From: Methylobacter sp.
GTDB lineage: Bacteria; Pseudomonadota; Gammaproteobacteria; Methylococcales; Methylomonadaceae
Direction of reading: 5' to 3'
Assembly (NCBI RefSeq): GCF_004322395.1
Contig: NZ_SCTW01000060.1
Location: 83,240-147,239, forward strand
DNA length: 64,000 nucleotides
Both the position numbers and the translations under genes were made by a program. This document shows, one piece after another, positions 44,763 to 54,109 of the stretch (the first letter of the stretch is position 1; each line of letters starts with the position of its first letter). The notes under the pieces were generated by a model, which worked only from the letters and a program-made list of their open reading frames with translations, made no database searches and had not been told where the DNA came from.

Positions 44763-46004
44763 ATGACAACCCACACCCCACAACCCAACCGCCAGACGCT
44801 TTATGTCGCTGTAGCTTTGGTGCTCGGCATTATCGTTGGTGAACTGCTTAACATGACGCTGGCCGGAACTGAGGCTGTGAAGCAGGTCATCGTTATTTTC
44901 TCCGCGCTGACCGATATTTTCCTGCGACTGGTCAAGATGATTATCGCACCGCTGGTTTTTTCGACGTTGGTAGTAGGCATGGCCAAAATGGGCGATATTC
45001 ATACTGTCGGGCGGGTCGGCCTCAAGGCGATGCTGTGGTTTTTTTCGGCTTCAATTTTTAGCCTGCTATTAGGAATGCTGCTGGTAAATGGCTTTGAACC
45101 AGGCAGTTCTTTGCATATGGCGTTGCCTGAGGTTGGGGCAAATACTGGGTTGCCGCAAGCTGCACCGACACTCAGCAATTTTATTGCGCATATGTTTCCG
45201 AAAAGCATCATCGAAGCCATGGCGGCCAACGAAATTTTGCAGATTGTGGTGTTCGCGATGTTTTTCGGCGTGGCCTGCGCCTCGCTGGACGAACTTGCTC
45301 ACCCGACCGTCAAGTTGCTCGATTCACTGACGCATATCATGCTGAAAGTTACCAGCTATGTGATGCATACAGCTCCGGTTGCGGTGTTTTCGGCCGTGGC
45401 CTCTGTTATCGCGCAAAACGGCATCGGGGTGTTAGCTTCGTACGGCCGGTTTATCGGTGAATTTTATTTAGGATTGTTGCTGCTTTGCGTTTCGTTGGGC
45501 TGTGCCGGCTTTTTGATTTTAGGGCATAAAATCCTATCCCTGATTCGCCATATCCGCGAACCGATGCTATTGGCTTTCGGCACGGCCAGCAGCGAGAGCG
45601 CTTATCCGAAACTGTTGCAGCAGCTGGAACGCTTCGGCTGCGATGAAAAAATCTGCGGGCTGGTGCTGCCGTTGGGGTATTCGTTCAATCTGGATGGCAG
45701 TATGATGTATATGACTTTTGCGGTACTGTTTATCGCCCAAGCCTACGGCATCGACATGGCGCTGGGCGACCAGCTGATTATGCTGCTGGTGCTGCTGTTC
45801 ACCAGCAAGGGCGTGGCCGGTGTGCCTAGAGCTTCGCTGATTGTCATTGCGGCCACATTGTCGATGTTTCATATTCCTGAGGCCGGTTTACTGTTGCTGC
45901 TGGCCGTCGATCAGGTTCTGGACATGGGGCGTAGCGCAACTAATGTTTTCGGTAACAGCATTGCCGCTGCACTCGTAAGCCGCTGGGAAAAAGCTCTTCG
46001 ATAA
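44763..46004 (+). CDS. Dicarboxylate/amino acid:cation symporter (DAACS family)
   Basis: A 413-aa inner-membrane symporter with about eight helices and two re-entrant loops. Signatures are FGTASSESAYP (HP1-type serine-rich loop), LPLGYSFNLDGSMMYMTFAVLFIAQ (TM7) and SKGVAGVPRASLIV (HP2). DctA/GltP members take up C4-dicarboxylates, glutamate or aspartate with protons or sodium; which one applies here is not clear. It follows the RAYT gene by 13 bp, but a separate promoter is likely. Confidence 0.9.
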   Translation: MTTHTPQPNRQTLYVAVALVLGIIVGELLNMTLAGTEAVKQVIVIFSALTDIFLRLVKMIIAPLVFSTLVVGMAKMGDIHTVGRVGLKAMLWFFSASIFSLLLGMLLVNGFEPGSSLHMALPEVGANTGLPQAAPTLSNFIAHMFPKSIIEAMAANEILQIVVFAMFFGVACASLDELAHPTVKLLDSLTHIMLKVTSYVMHTAPVAVFSAVASVIAQNGIGVLASYGRFIGEFYLGLLLLCVSLGCAGFLILGHKILSLIRHIREPMLLAFGTASSESAYPKLLQQLERFGCDEKICGLVLPLGYSFNLDGSMMYMTFAVLFIAQAYGIDMALGDQLIMLLVLLFTSKGVAGVPRASLIVIAATLSMFHIPEAGLLLLLAVDQVLDMGRSATNVFGNSIAAALVSRWEKALR

Positions 46005-46102
46005 AGTTTTCTAAGGCAGGAGAACAGGCAAAAGAATATTTTTGGTTAAATAGCAAAAAATAGTTAACATCAACTCAACATCAACTTTGTACTATTAAAA
46101 AC

Positions 46103-48604
46103 ATGCCGCATAGAAGTTTTAAAACCAGTAAACCAAAATCCACAATTACCGTGCTTCCCGAATTGGGCATGGATGAGAAGGACTTTGTTGCCGATTTCAA
46201 GCGTTATTACGGTCATCGCTTGGGCCGGGATGAAAACAATACCTCGCCGCATTATGCCTATGAAGCTCTGTCGATGGCTATCAGCGATAGACTGATAGAA
46301 AGATGGAAAAGGACTTTCAATACTTATAAAGAGACGGACTGCAAGAGAGCTTATTATTTGTCGATGGAATTTTTAATGGGCCGCGCGTTAAGTAATGCAA
46401 TGCTGAATCTGGGCATTACCGAGCCGGTTGAACGAGCCATGTATGATCTGGGGCTTGAGATTGAAGAGCTGATTGAAAACGAACCGGATGCTGGCCTGGG
46501 CAATGGCGGTTTGGGGCGTTTGGCCGCCTGTTTTATCGATAGTTGCGCAACCTTGCAGTTACCGGTCACCGGCTACGGATTGCGCTATGAATACGGGATG
46601 TTTTCGCAGGATATTGTTAACGGCGAGCAGGTTGAAAAACCGGATCACTGGCTGCGTAACGGCAATGTCTGGGAAATTGAACGTCCTGAGTACACGGTCA
46701 GGATTAAATTCGGCGGAAGTACAAAGTCGCATATTGATGAGATCGGCAATAAGCGAACCAGCTGGGTGGAGACGCAAGATATACTCGCGGTTCCTTACGA
46801 TACGCCGGTTCCTGGCTATCGTAACGGTACGGTGAATACCTTGCGTTTATGGAAAGCCACGGCGACTGAAGAGTTTAATTTACAGGAGTTTAATGCCGGC
46901 GATTACGCTGAATCGGTCGCGGCAAAAAATACCGCTGAAAATATCACCATGGTGTTGTATCCGAATGACGCCAATGAGAACGGCAAGGTCTTGCGCCTGC
47001 GTCAGCAATATTTTTTAGCTTCAGCCAGTTTGCAGGATGTGATTGGTTCTTGGATCGGACGGCATGGCAACGATTTTTCCGAGTTTGCGGCGAAGAATAC
47101 CTTCCAGTTAAACGACACGCACCCGAGCATAGCGGTAGCGGAATTAATGCGCCTGCTGATGGATGTTCACGGTTTGGTCTGGGATGATGCCTGGGCTATT
47201 ACCCGCAAGACGATGGCTTACACCAACCATACTTTGTTGCCGGAAGCGCTGGAACGGTGGTCGGTTAATTTGTTCAAACAGTTGCTGCCAAGGTTGATGG
47301 AAATCATCTTCGATATCAATGCCCATTTTCTGGCTGAAGTCTCCGCGCATTGGCCGGGCGATACAGGGCGTTTAACGCGCATGTCTATTATTGAAGAAGG
47401 CGGAGAGCAACACGTCAGGATGGCCTATTTGGCTATCGTCGGCAGTTATTCGGTTAACGGCGTTGCCGAATTGCATTCGAAATTATTGCAGCAGGGCTTG
47501 TTTCGCGATTTTTATGAGCTTTGGCCGGGTAAGTTCAACAATAAAACCAATGGCGTTACTCCCCGTCGCTGGCTGGCGGCATGCAATCAGGAACTGGCCG
47601 AACTGATCACTGCAAGCATAGGCGATGGTTGGCTGACGGATTTGTCGTTGCTAAAAAAGCTTGAACCTTTTGCCGAAGACAAGAAGTTCCGTAAGCGCTG
47701 GCGTGAAATCAAGCAAGACGCAAAGCAAAAACTGATCGATTACAAGAAGCATGACCATGACGTTGATTTTAATGTCGACGCGATTTTTGATGTTCAGGTC
47801 AAGCGCGTTCATGAATATAAACGGCAACTGTTGAATGTGCTGCATGTGATCCATCTGTACGACCGCATTAAGCGCGGCGACACGGCAAACTGGACGGACC
47901 GTTGCGTATTGATCGGCGGCAAGGCTGCGCCGGGCTATTACATGGCGAAGAAAATCATCAAGCTGATCAATAATGTCTCGGGCGTCGTAAACGCCGATCC
48001 CGACGTGGGCAAAAAATTAAAGCTGGTTTTCCTGCCTAATTACCGGGTTTCGGCGATGGAAAAAATTTGTCCTGGCGCCGATCTTTCCGAGCAAATTTCA
48101 ACCGCCGGCAAGGAAGCGTCGGGCACCGGCAATATGAAGTTTATGATGAACGGTGCGCTAACTATCGGTACGCTGGACGGGGCTAATATTGAGATTCGCG
48201 AAGAAGTTGGCGATGAGAATTTCTTCCTGTTCGGTCTGACCGAAGAGCAGGTTGAAGAAATGAGGCATCATTATGATCCTAACGCTATCATCAATCAGGA
48301 TGAAGATTTGCGTAGGGTAATGAATCTGCTTGAGTGCGGGCATTTTAATCAATTCGAGCCCGGACTCTTTGACGATATTTTGGCGTCAATAAAAAGCCCT
48401 CACGATCCGTGGATGACAGCTGCCGATTTTCGCAGTTTTATCGATGCGCAAAAACGTGTTGAAGCGGCTTATCAGGATCAGGAGCTCTGGACCAAAATGA
48501 GCATTTTAAACTGCGCCGCCAGCGGCAAGTTTTCTACTGACAGAACCATCACTGATTACAACAACGAGATATGGAAGCTGACACCGGTCAGCATGAAGCT
48601 CTGA
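46103..48604 (+). CDS. glgP: Glycogen phosphorylase, second paralogue
   Basis: An 833-aa GT35 phosphorylase very similar to the one at 30358. The PLP-binding block [23 protein letters not shown], the [15 protein letters not shown] block and [13 protein letters not shown] are conserved. Differences are spread along the length, so this is an old duplication, not a recent one. Two isozymes may respond to different regulators or have different glucan preference. The trmL start is 2 bp after its stop. Confidence 0.95.
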   Translation: MPHRSFKTSKPKSTITVLPELGMDEKDFVADFKRYYGHRLGRDENNTSPHYAYEALSMAISDRLIERWKRTFNTYKETDCKRAYYLSMEFLMGRALSNAMLNLGITEPVERAMYDLGLEIEELIENEPDAGLGNGGLGRLAACFIDSCATLQLPVTGYGLRYEYGMFSQDIVNGEQVEKPDHWLRNGNVWEIERPEYTVRIKFGGSTKSHIDEIGNKRTSWVETQDILAVPYDTPVPGYRNGTVNTLRLWKATATEEFNLQEFNAGDYAESVAAKNTAENITMVLYPNDANENGKVLRLRQQYFLASASLQDVIGSWIGRHGNDFSEFAAKNTFQLNDTHPSIAVAELMRLLMDVHGLVWDDAWAITRKTMAYTNHTLLPEALERWSVNLFKQLLPRLMEIIFDINAHFLAEVSAHWPGDTGRLTRMSIIEEGGEQHVRMAYLAIVGSYSVNGVAELHSKLLQQGLFRDFYELWPGKFNNKTNGVTPRRWLAACNQELAELITASIGDGWLTDLSLLKKLEPFAEDKKFRKRWREIKQDAKQKLIDYKKHDHDVDFNVDAIFDVQVKRVHEYKRQLLNVLHVIHLYDRIKRGDTANWTDRCVLIGGKAAPGYYMAKKIIKLINNVSGVVNADPDVGKKLKLVFLPNYRVSAMEKICPGADLSEQISTAGKEASGTGNMKFMMNGALTIGTLDGANIEIREEVGDENFFLFGLTEEQVEEMRHHYDPNAIINQDEDLRRVMNLLECGHFNQFEPGLFDDILASIKSPHDPWMTAADFRSFIDAQKRVEAAYQDQELWTKMSILNCAASGKFSTDRTITDYNNEIWKLTPVSMKL

Positions 48605-48606
48605 GC

Positions 48607-49083
48607 GTGTTTCATATCGTTTTGTTTGAGCCGGAAATTCCCGCGAACACCGGGAATATTATCCGGCTCTGCGCCAATACCGGTATGCAATTGCATTTGA
48701 TCAAGCCTTTGGGTTTTGAACTGGATGACAAAAAATTGCGCAGGGCGGGGCTGGATTACCATGAATGGGTGGCGGTGAAAGAGCATGATTCATTGGCTGA
48801 TTTTGTCGACAGCATTAAGCCTGGGCGGATATTTGCGCTGACTACCAAAGGCACGCAAATCTACAGCGAGGTGAGTTTCCAGTCTCAGGATGCTTTTTTG
48901 TTCGGTCCTGAGACGCGCGGTTTGCCTGCAACGGTGTTGGCGGACTTGGGGCCCGAACGGTGCTTGTACTTGCCGATGCAAGCGGAAAGCAGGAGCCTGA
49001 ATTTATCCAATACCGTATCTATTGTTTTGTACGAGGCTTGGCGGCAGTTGGGTTTTGCGGGAGCGGCGGTAAAACAGGTATAA
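48607..49083 (+). CDS. trmL: tRNA (cytidine(34)-2'-O)-methyltransferase
   Basis: A SPOUT-class enzyme of about 158 aa. [25 protein letters not shown] is the N-terminal signature. FGPETRGLP and [29 protein letters not shown] form the knotted AdoMet-binding end. It 2'-O-methylates the wobble base of leucine tRNAs. The GTG at 48607, 2 bp after the glgP stop, starts at the conserved family N-terminus and is preferred to an ATG at 48571 that would overlap glgP by 34 bp. Confidence 0.9.
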   Translation: MFHIVLFEPEIPANTGNIIRLCANTGMQLHLIKPLGFELDDKKLRRAGLDYHEWVAVKEHDSLADFVDSIKPGRIFALTTKGTQIYSEVSFQSQDAFLFGPETRGLPATVLADLGPERCLYLPMQAESRSLNLSNTVSIVLYEAWRQLGFAGAAVKQV

Positions 49084-49085
49084 AA

Positions 49086-49200
49086 TTCACCACGAAAACA
49101 CGAAGAGCACGAAGAAATAAAACTTCGTGCTCTTCGTGTTTCGGCAACTGCTCCATGCGTTGTTCTACCTCCTGCATCCATGCAAGTCGTTCGTGGTGAA
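49086..49200. repeat. CACGAAGAGCACGAAG-type inverted repeat
   Basis: 18-bp perfect arms (49097-49114 and 49123-49140) form the core. The outer words TTCACCACGAA (49086) and TTCGTGGTGAA (49190) are complements, but about 49 bp is inserted in the right arm. Same family as 1746-1806. Confidence 0.8.
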
Positions 49201-49324
49201 TCTGCTTCAGCAAGGAAATTATGTGAAAACATTACCTAACGGCGTAGTCTGCTATAGTGCAAATTACTGAATTGACCAAAAAATTAAAATACAGATTTTT
49301 GCTTCTTAAAGAGGAATCACAATC

Positions 49325-49546
49325 ATGAATTTAGAAACCAGAATCACCTTTAACCCGCTTCAATGCAGCGGCAAACCTTGTGTTCGAGGCATGAGAATTC
49401 GTGTCAGTGATATTTTGCAGATGCTGGGCGAAGGCATTAGTAGCGAGGAGATTTTGCAGGATTTTCCCGATTTAGAGCCGCAAGACATTCAGGCTTGCCT
49501 GTTGTATGCTGCTCGTCGGGTGAATTTAGAACGGCTGGCGGCATGA
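49325..49546 (+). CDS. DUF433 antitoxin
   Basis: A 73-aa DUF433 protein: ITFNPLQCSGKPCVRGMRIRVSDILQMLGEGISSEEILQDFPDLEPQDIQACLLYAA is the full domain, a short beta element plus a winged helix. DUF433 proteins are antitoxins of DUF5615 (PIN-like) toxins. GAGGAA precedes the ATG, and the stop overlaps the next ATG by 4 bp. Confidence 0.85.
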   Translation: MNLETRITFNPLQCSGKPCVRGMRIRVSDILQMLGEGISSEEILQDFPDLEPQDIQACLLYAARRVNLERLAA

Positions 49547-49902
49547 TCTATTGGCTTGACGCACAACTGCCGCCGCAATTAGCCGGTTGGCTTAGTCAGA
49601 CGTTTAACGTGGAAGCATACGCCTTGCGTGACCTGCATTTACGTGATGCTGAAGACAGACAAATTTTTCAGGAAGCGCGTCAACAAGGTGTTGTCATCAT
49701 TAGCAAAGACAGTGATTTTGTCGAAATGGTGTTACGCTTGGGTACGCCGCCGCAATTGCTTTGGGTCACTTGTGGTAACGTGACTAATCGCCGCTTGCAA
49801 AATTTATTGACTCAGGTATCTCCCAAAGTTCAGCAATTGCTGGCAGCAGGCGAAGCTGTCGTTGAATTGGCTGACCTTGAAGCCTCAGCATCAATGATTT
49901 AA
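49543..49902 (+). CDS. DUF5615 PIN-like toxin
   Basis: A 119-aa protein starting MIYWLDAQLPPQLAGWL. The Asp in this stretch, DLHLRDAEDRQIF, and IISKDSDFVEMVLRLG are the acidic positions of Mut7-C/PIN-like nucleases. The pair with DUF433 is intact and translationally coupled (ATGA). Likely an RNase toxin; its target is unknown. Confidence 0.85.
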   Translation: MIYWLDAQLPPQLAGWLSQTFNVEAYALRDLHLRDAEDRQIFQEARQQGVVIISKDSDFVEMVLRLGTPPQLLWVTCGNVTNRRLQNLLTQVSPKVQQLLAAGEAVVELADLEASASMI

Positions 49903-49929
49903 CCGGTTGGTCGTAAATAATCAACGCCT

Positions 49930-50928
49930 CTACGATTCTGCTTTTTGCTCCCGGGCCAACAAGTTTTGTACGGCTGTCAGCGGGGCTAAACCTTCATATA
50001 AAACTTTGTAAGTTTGTTCGGTAATAGGCATATCTATGCCGTATTTTTTGGCGAGTAAAAAAGTTTCTTTTGCTGCCGAAATGCCTTCGATTTCCTGGCC
50101 GATTTCCTTTGTAGCCTCTACGGTGTTTTTGCCCTGTCCCAAGGCTAAACCAAAACGCCGGTTTCTGGATTGGTTGTCGGTGCAGGTCAGGACAAGGTCG
50201 CCCAGGCCTGCCAGTCCCATAAATGTTTCCTGTTTGCCGCCCAGTTTGACGCCGAGACGGATAATTTCGTTTAGCCCGCGGGTAATCAGAGCCGCCCGTG
50301 TGTTGGCGCCAAAGCCGAGCCCGTCGGCAATTCCGGCCGCTATCGCCATGACGTTTTTTACTGCGCCGCCGACTTCTACGCCAATCAAATCCGAGTTGGT
50401 ATAAGTCCGAAAGCGCTCACTATGCAGAATGTCGGCCAGAAGACCTGCAAAGTCCGCTTGGGATGAAGCAATCGTAATCGCCGTTGGCAGCTCGGCCGCT
50501 ACTTCACCTGCAAAGCTGGGGCCTGAAATTAAGGCTGCCGGAGTTTGCTCGGAAAAGATGTCGGTTACTACCTCGTGAAGCAAAGAGCCGTCGTCGGGAT
50601 TAAAGCCTTTGGTCGCCCAAGCTATTTGCACATCATTGGATAAATGTGCTTTGAGTTTAAGCAAGGTATCTTTAAATGCGTGACTGGGCACTGAAACCAG
50701 CATCAGGCTGCTAAAGCCGGCGGCTTCAGCCAAGTCGGAGGTAACCGTAAGATTTTCAGGAAAAGCCAAGCCGGGCAAATAGCGTTTGTTTTCACGATCT
50801 TGCGCAAGCGACGCCATGTGTTTGGGATTATGGCCCCACAAAAGCGTCTGGCAACCATTTCTGGCCGCCAGTATTGCCAAAGTCGTTCCCCATGAACCCG
50901 CGCCGAGAACGGCTATTTTTTTATTCAT
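49930..50928 (-). CDS. gpsA: Glycerol-3-phosphate dehydrogenase [NAD(P)+]
   Basis: A 332-aa cytoplasmic enzyme that reduces dihydroxyacetone phosphate to sn-glycerol-3-phosphate, the backbone of phospholipids. The Rossmann loop is VLGAGSWGTTLA, and the catalytic Lys is in GGAVKNVMAIAAGIADGLGFG. GLAGLGDLVLTC and NRRFGLALGQG are conserved. It follows secB as in many gammaproteobacteria (30-bp gap), and both belong to one minus-strand operon. Length normal. Confidence 0.97.
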   Translation of the reverse strand: MNKKIAVLGAGSWGTTLAILAARNGCQTLLWGHNPKHMASLAQDRENKRYLPGLAFPENLTVTSDLAEAAGFSSLMLVSVPSHAFKDTLLKLKAHLSNDVQIAWATKGFNPDDGSLLHEVVTDIFSEQTPAALISGPSFAGEVAAELPTAITIASSQADFAGLLADILHSERFRTYTNSDLIGVEVGGAVKNVMAIAAGIADGLGFGANTRAALITRGLNEIIRLGVKLGGKQETFMGLAGLGDLVLTCTDNQSRNRRFGLALGQGKNTVEATKEIGQEIEGISAAKETFLLAKKYGIDMPITEQTYKVLYEGLAPLTAVQNLLAREQKAES

Positions 50929-50958
50929 CGAGCAACCCTTCGATAAGCTCAGGACAGG

Positions 50959-51426
50959 TTAATTGATGGTGTCGGAACCGGGCGCTTGTTGTGCTTGCTG
51001 TAAATGTTGCGAATATAAGGCGTCAAAATTTACCGGGGCCAAAAGCATTTGCGGAAAGCCGCCTTTGGTGACGAGGTCGGAAATGGATTCTCTTGCGTAA
51101 GGAAACAGGATGTTGGGGCAGAAGCTGCCGAGCATCGGTCCCATTTCAGCATCGGTAAAGCCACCTAAAGAAAAAATCCCTGCTTGATTGACTTCAACAA
51201 GATAAGCTGTTGAGTCGCTGTTTTTAACAGTGATGGTTACTGTGAGGGCTACTTCGTACATTGAGTTTTCTAAAGGCATAACATGGGTGCCAAGATTAAA
51301 TTCGACAGCTGGTTCCCATTTTTCGGTGAAGACTTTAGGTGAGTTCGGCGTTTCAAAAGACATGTCTTTTGTATAAATTTTTTGGATAGAAAATTGTTTT
51401 TCTACAGCGTTGGTTTCTTCGGTCAT
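50959..51426 (-). CDS. secB: SecB preprotein chaperone
   Basis: A 155-aa SecB. FSIQKIYTKDMSFETPNSP at the N-terminus, AYLVEVNQAGIF and FCPNILFPYARESISDLVTKGGFPQMLLAPVNFDALY at the C-terminus are hallmark segments. The homotetramer holds precursors unfolded and passes them to SecA. It lies between the rhodanese and gpsA genes. The usual glutaredoxin grxC between the rhodanese and secB genes is missing. Confidence 0.97.
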   Translation of the reverse strand: MTEETNAVEKQFSIQKIYTKDMSFETPNSPKVFTEKWEPAVEFNLGTHVMPLENSMYEVALTVTITVKNSDSTAYLVEVNQAGIFSLGGFTDAEMGPMLGSFCPNILFPYARESISDLVTKGGFPQMLLAPVNFDALYSQHLQQAQQAPGSDTIN

Positions 51427-51478
51427 AGTGAATTTCTAAGATTTAGAGTTTAATAGAATGGTTATTCGGAGCGACGAT

Positions 51479-51922
51479 TTAGCTTTTGTTCTTGCCGGTT
51501 GATTTTATAGGTAATTTATAGTCGTTTTCCCAGGCTTGCATGCCGCCGGTAATAACAAAAACCTGCTCGAATCCTGCTTTAGTCAATATCTTTCCGGCCG
51601 ATGCTGAGCGCGTTCCGTTTTGGCAGGCAATCAGAACGGGTTTGTTTTTGTGTGCTTCCAGCTTTGGCAGATGAGCAGGCAAGTTGCCCAATGGGGTATT
51701 GATCGCGTTTTCAATATGGCCTTTAAGAAACTCTTCCGGTTCCCGTACATCGATAACAACAGTATCGCTATCGTTCATTTTGGTGACAGCCAATAAAGGC
51801 GAAACGGCGCTGAATTTTTTTAATGCAGCATCAAATAGTTCCTGGATTAATAAATAAGTAACTACTGCCAGGGCAAGAGATAAGATGTAATGATTTAAAA
51901 TGAATTCTAGGTAACGTTCCAT
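51479..51922 (-). CDS. Membrane-anchored rhodanese-like sulfurtransferase (YibN-like)
   Basis: A 147-aa protein with an N-terminal TM helix (ILSLALAVVTYLLIQELF) and a single rhodanese domain: DSDTVVIDVREPEEFLKGHIENAIN, then the active-site Cys loop ACQNGTRSASAG. It may transfer sulfane sulfur at the inner membrane. It lies upstream of secB, matching yibN of enterobacteria. An ArsR-type regulator starts the cluster. Confidence 0.85.
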   Translation of the reverse strand: MERYLEFILNHYILSLALAVVTYLLIQELFDAALKKFSAVSPLLAVTKMNDSDTVVIDVREPEEFLKGHIENAINTPLGNLPAHLPKLEAHKNKPVLIACQNGTRSASAGKILTKAGFEQVFVITGGMQAWENDYKLPIKSTGKNKS

Positions 51923-51955
51923 GGGTAAGTTTGTAAAGTTAAGTGAAAAGATGAA

Positions 51956-52270
51956 TTAGTGATTAGAGCAGAAAACATCCTGCATCATTTTAATGAGCAA
52001 CAGCATGCGGTCATCGTCAATGAAGTAATAAACGCGGTTAGCCTCTTTTTTGGAGCCGAGAATTTTTTTATCCTTGAGAATTGCCAAATGCTGGGAAATA
52101 TTGCTTTGGCTGGTGCCAACCTGATCAACAATTTGTTGCACACAGATCGAGTCACTGCCCAGAACGCACAATATTTTTAAACGCAAAGGATGTGACATCG
52201 CTTTTAAGCAATGAGCTGCTTTAGCTATATCAGTATCGTTTATGCTTGTTTGCGGATATTTAATTTCCAT
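51956..52270 (-). CDS. ArsR/SmtB-family regulator
   Basis: A 104-aa winged-helix repressor: HCLKAMSHPLRLKILCVLG, VQQIVDQVGTSQSNISQHLAILKDKKIL (recognition helix) and NRVYYFIDDDRMLLLIKMM. Cys residues (CVLGSDSICVQQ, FCSNH) might sense metal or reactive sulfur. The neighbouring rhodanese makes a BigR/SqrR-like persulfide sensor attractive, but the Cys spacing has not been matched. It heads the minus-strand cluster and is divergent from gpmI. Confidence 0.85.
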   Translation of the reverse strand: MEIKYPQTSINDTDIAKAAHCLKAMSHPLRLKILCVLGSDSICVQQIVDQVGTSQSNISQHLAILKDKKILGSKKEANRVYYFIDDDRMLLLIKMMQDVFCSNH

Positions 52271-52361
52271 AGGTCTGCTTAATTTTTCCAGCTTATTGAA
52301 TTTGATTAAAAAGAACCTGTGAAGAATTATTTATACACAACTGTTGCCAACGTGTATTAAT

Positions 52362-52372
52362 ATAGTGACTAT
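52362..52372. promoter_or_regulatory. Candidate ArsR-type operator
   Basis: ATAGTGACTAT is an 11-nt perfect palindrome (5-bp arms) in the arsR–gpmI divergent gap, in AT-rich sequence about 90 bp before the regulator start. ArsR operators often have an ATA...TAT form. GTTGCCAA words on both sides (52333, 52393) form a second, looser symmetry. Weak evidence. Confidence 0.3.
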
Positions 52373-52557
52373 TTGATTACGCAGTTGGCATGTTGCCAAA
52401 ATACAAAAACCAGTGAATCTGGCAAAATAATACATCACTACGACCAATTTGGGTAATGAAGAATAAAATGAAGTACAAGGTGCTTTATTTTAATGCTTTA
52501 GTTTTACGAGGGAAGTAGGGATATGGATTTTTTTAGTATCGGGAGATAAAGATAGAA

Positions 52558-54102
52558 ATGTTTAGTCGGCCAAAGCCTGTGGTATTGCTGATCCTTGATG
52601 GGTTCGGTTACTCGTTGGACAAAGAATTTAATGCCATTGCAATGGCTAATACACCTTGCTGGGACAAATTGCAGAAAGATTGTCCCATGACTCTGCTCAA
52701 CTGTTCCGGTAATGTCGTAGGGCTGCCTAGCGGGCAAATGGGCAACTCGGAAGTTGGACATGTTCATATAGGCACGGGTCGCTATGTTCCTCAGGATTTT
52801 TCCAAAGTCAATGATGCAATAGTCGATGGCAGTTTCTATTCCAATCCGGTTCTTTGTAAAGCCGTGGATATTGCCAAAGAAAAAAATAAAGCTCTGCATA
52901 TCATGGGATTACTCTCTCCGGGCGGTGTTCACAGTCATGAGGAGCAGATTGCTGCAATGGTTGAGTTAGCCGCAAAACGCGGACTTGATAAAATTTATCT
53001 GCATGCTTTCCTGGATGGACGAGACGTTCCGCCCAAGAGCGCAATGGCTTCTCTTGAGTTGCTACAGGCAAAATTTGCAGCGCTTGGCGTTGGCCGTATT
53101 GCGTCAATTGTAGGGCGTTTCTATGCGATGGACAGGGATAATCGCTGGGATCGCGTAAAACAAGCTTATGACCTGATTGTCAAAGGCGAAGCCGGCTTTA
53201 GCGCGGATTCCGCTTTACAAGGTCTTGAAGCAGCTTATGAGCGGGGCGAAACGGATGAGTTTGTTTTACCGACAGCTATCCTGGATGCTAATCATCAAGC
53301 AGCAGTTCTTGATCCCGAAGACTCAGTGGTGTTTATGAATTTCCGGGCGGATCGCGCTCGTGAGATTTCTTTGGCAATAACATCAACAACATTCGATGCA
53401 TTCGATAGAAATCATGCAGCTCACAAAGGCTATTATTGTACGCTAACGGAATATCAGCAGGATTTTGATTATGATGTGGCTTTTCCACCGACCGATCTAA
53501 AAAATTGTCTTGGCGAATATTTGTCCAAGCTGGGCATGAGCCAGTTGCGATTGGCGGAAACTGAAAAATATGCCCATGTCACATTCTTCCTTAACGGCGG
53601 TGTCGATACCGCTTTCCCAGGAGAAGACAGAATATTAGTGCCCTCGCCCAAGGTCAGAACCTATGATTTGCAGCCGGAAATGAACGCCGCAGAGGTTACG
53701 GACAATTTGGTCGCTGCTATTACCGGCGGTAAATACGATGTCATCATATGTAATTATGCTAATTGTGATATGGTGGGGCATACCGGCATAATGGATGCGG
53801 CAATCTTGGCTGTGGAAGCTGTCGATGCTTCATTGCAGCGCATAATTGATGCCTTAGCGTCGGTGAGCGGCCAAATGCTGATAACCGCCGATCATGGCAA
53901 TATTGAGCAAATGGTTGATAAAGAGACCGGACAGCCACACACGGCGCATACTACAAATCCAGTGCCGTTGGTTTATGTGGGTGGCAACCAGCCATTAGAC
54001 GCGGGTGGTAGTTTGTCGGACTTGGCTCCAACTGTGCTGGCAATGTTAGGGGTTGAGCAACCTGTCGAAATGACGGGTAGATCTCTTATCAAGTCTGTTT
54101 AG
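52558..54102 (+). CDS. gpmI: 2,3-bisphosphoglycerate-independent phosphoglycerate mutase
   Basis: A 514-aa Mn-dependent glycolytic enzyme interconverting 3- and 2-phosphoglycerate. Motifs in order are [30 protein letters not shown] (catalytic Ser in GNSEVGH), [38 protein letters not shown] and [10 protein letters not shown]. Length is normal. GGGAG precedes the ATG. It starts the gpmI–envC–ctpA operon; the envC start is 8 bp after the stop. Confidence 0.97.
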   Translation: MFSRPKPVVLLILDGFGYSLDKEFNAIAMANTPCWDKLQKDCPMTLLNCSGNVVGLPSGQMGNSEVGHVHIGTGRYVPQDFSKVNDAIVDGSFYSNPVLCKAVDIAKEKNKALHIMGLLSPGGVHSHEEQIAAMVELAAKRGLDKIYLHAFLDGRDVPPKSAMASLELLQAKFAALGVGRIASIVGRFYAMDRDNRWDRVKQAYDLIVKGEAGFSADSALQGLEAAYERGETDEFVLPTAILDANHQAAVLDPEDSVVFMNFRADRAREISLAITSTTFDAFDRNHAAHKGYYCTLTEYQQDFDYDVAFPPTDLKNCLGEYLSKLGMSQLRLAETEKYAHVTFFLNGGVDTAFPGEDRILVPSPKVRTYDLQPEMNAAEVTDNLVAAITGGKYDVIICNYANCDMVGHTGIMDAAILAVEAVDASLQRIIDALASVSGQMLITADHGNIEQMVDKETGQPHTAHTTNPVPLVYVGGNQPLDAGGSLSDLAPTVLAMLGVEQPVEMTGRSLIKSV

Positions 54103-54109
54103 TCTGTGG

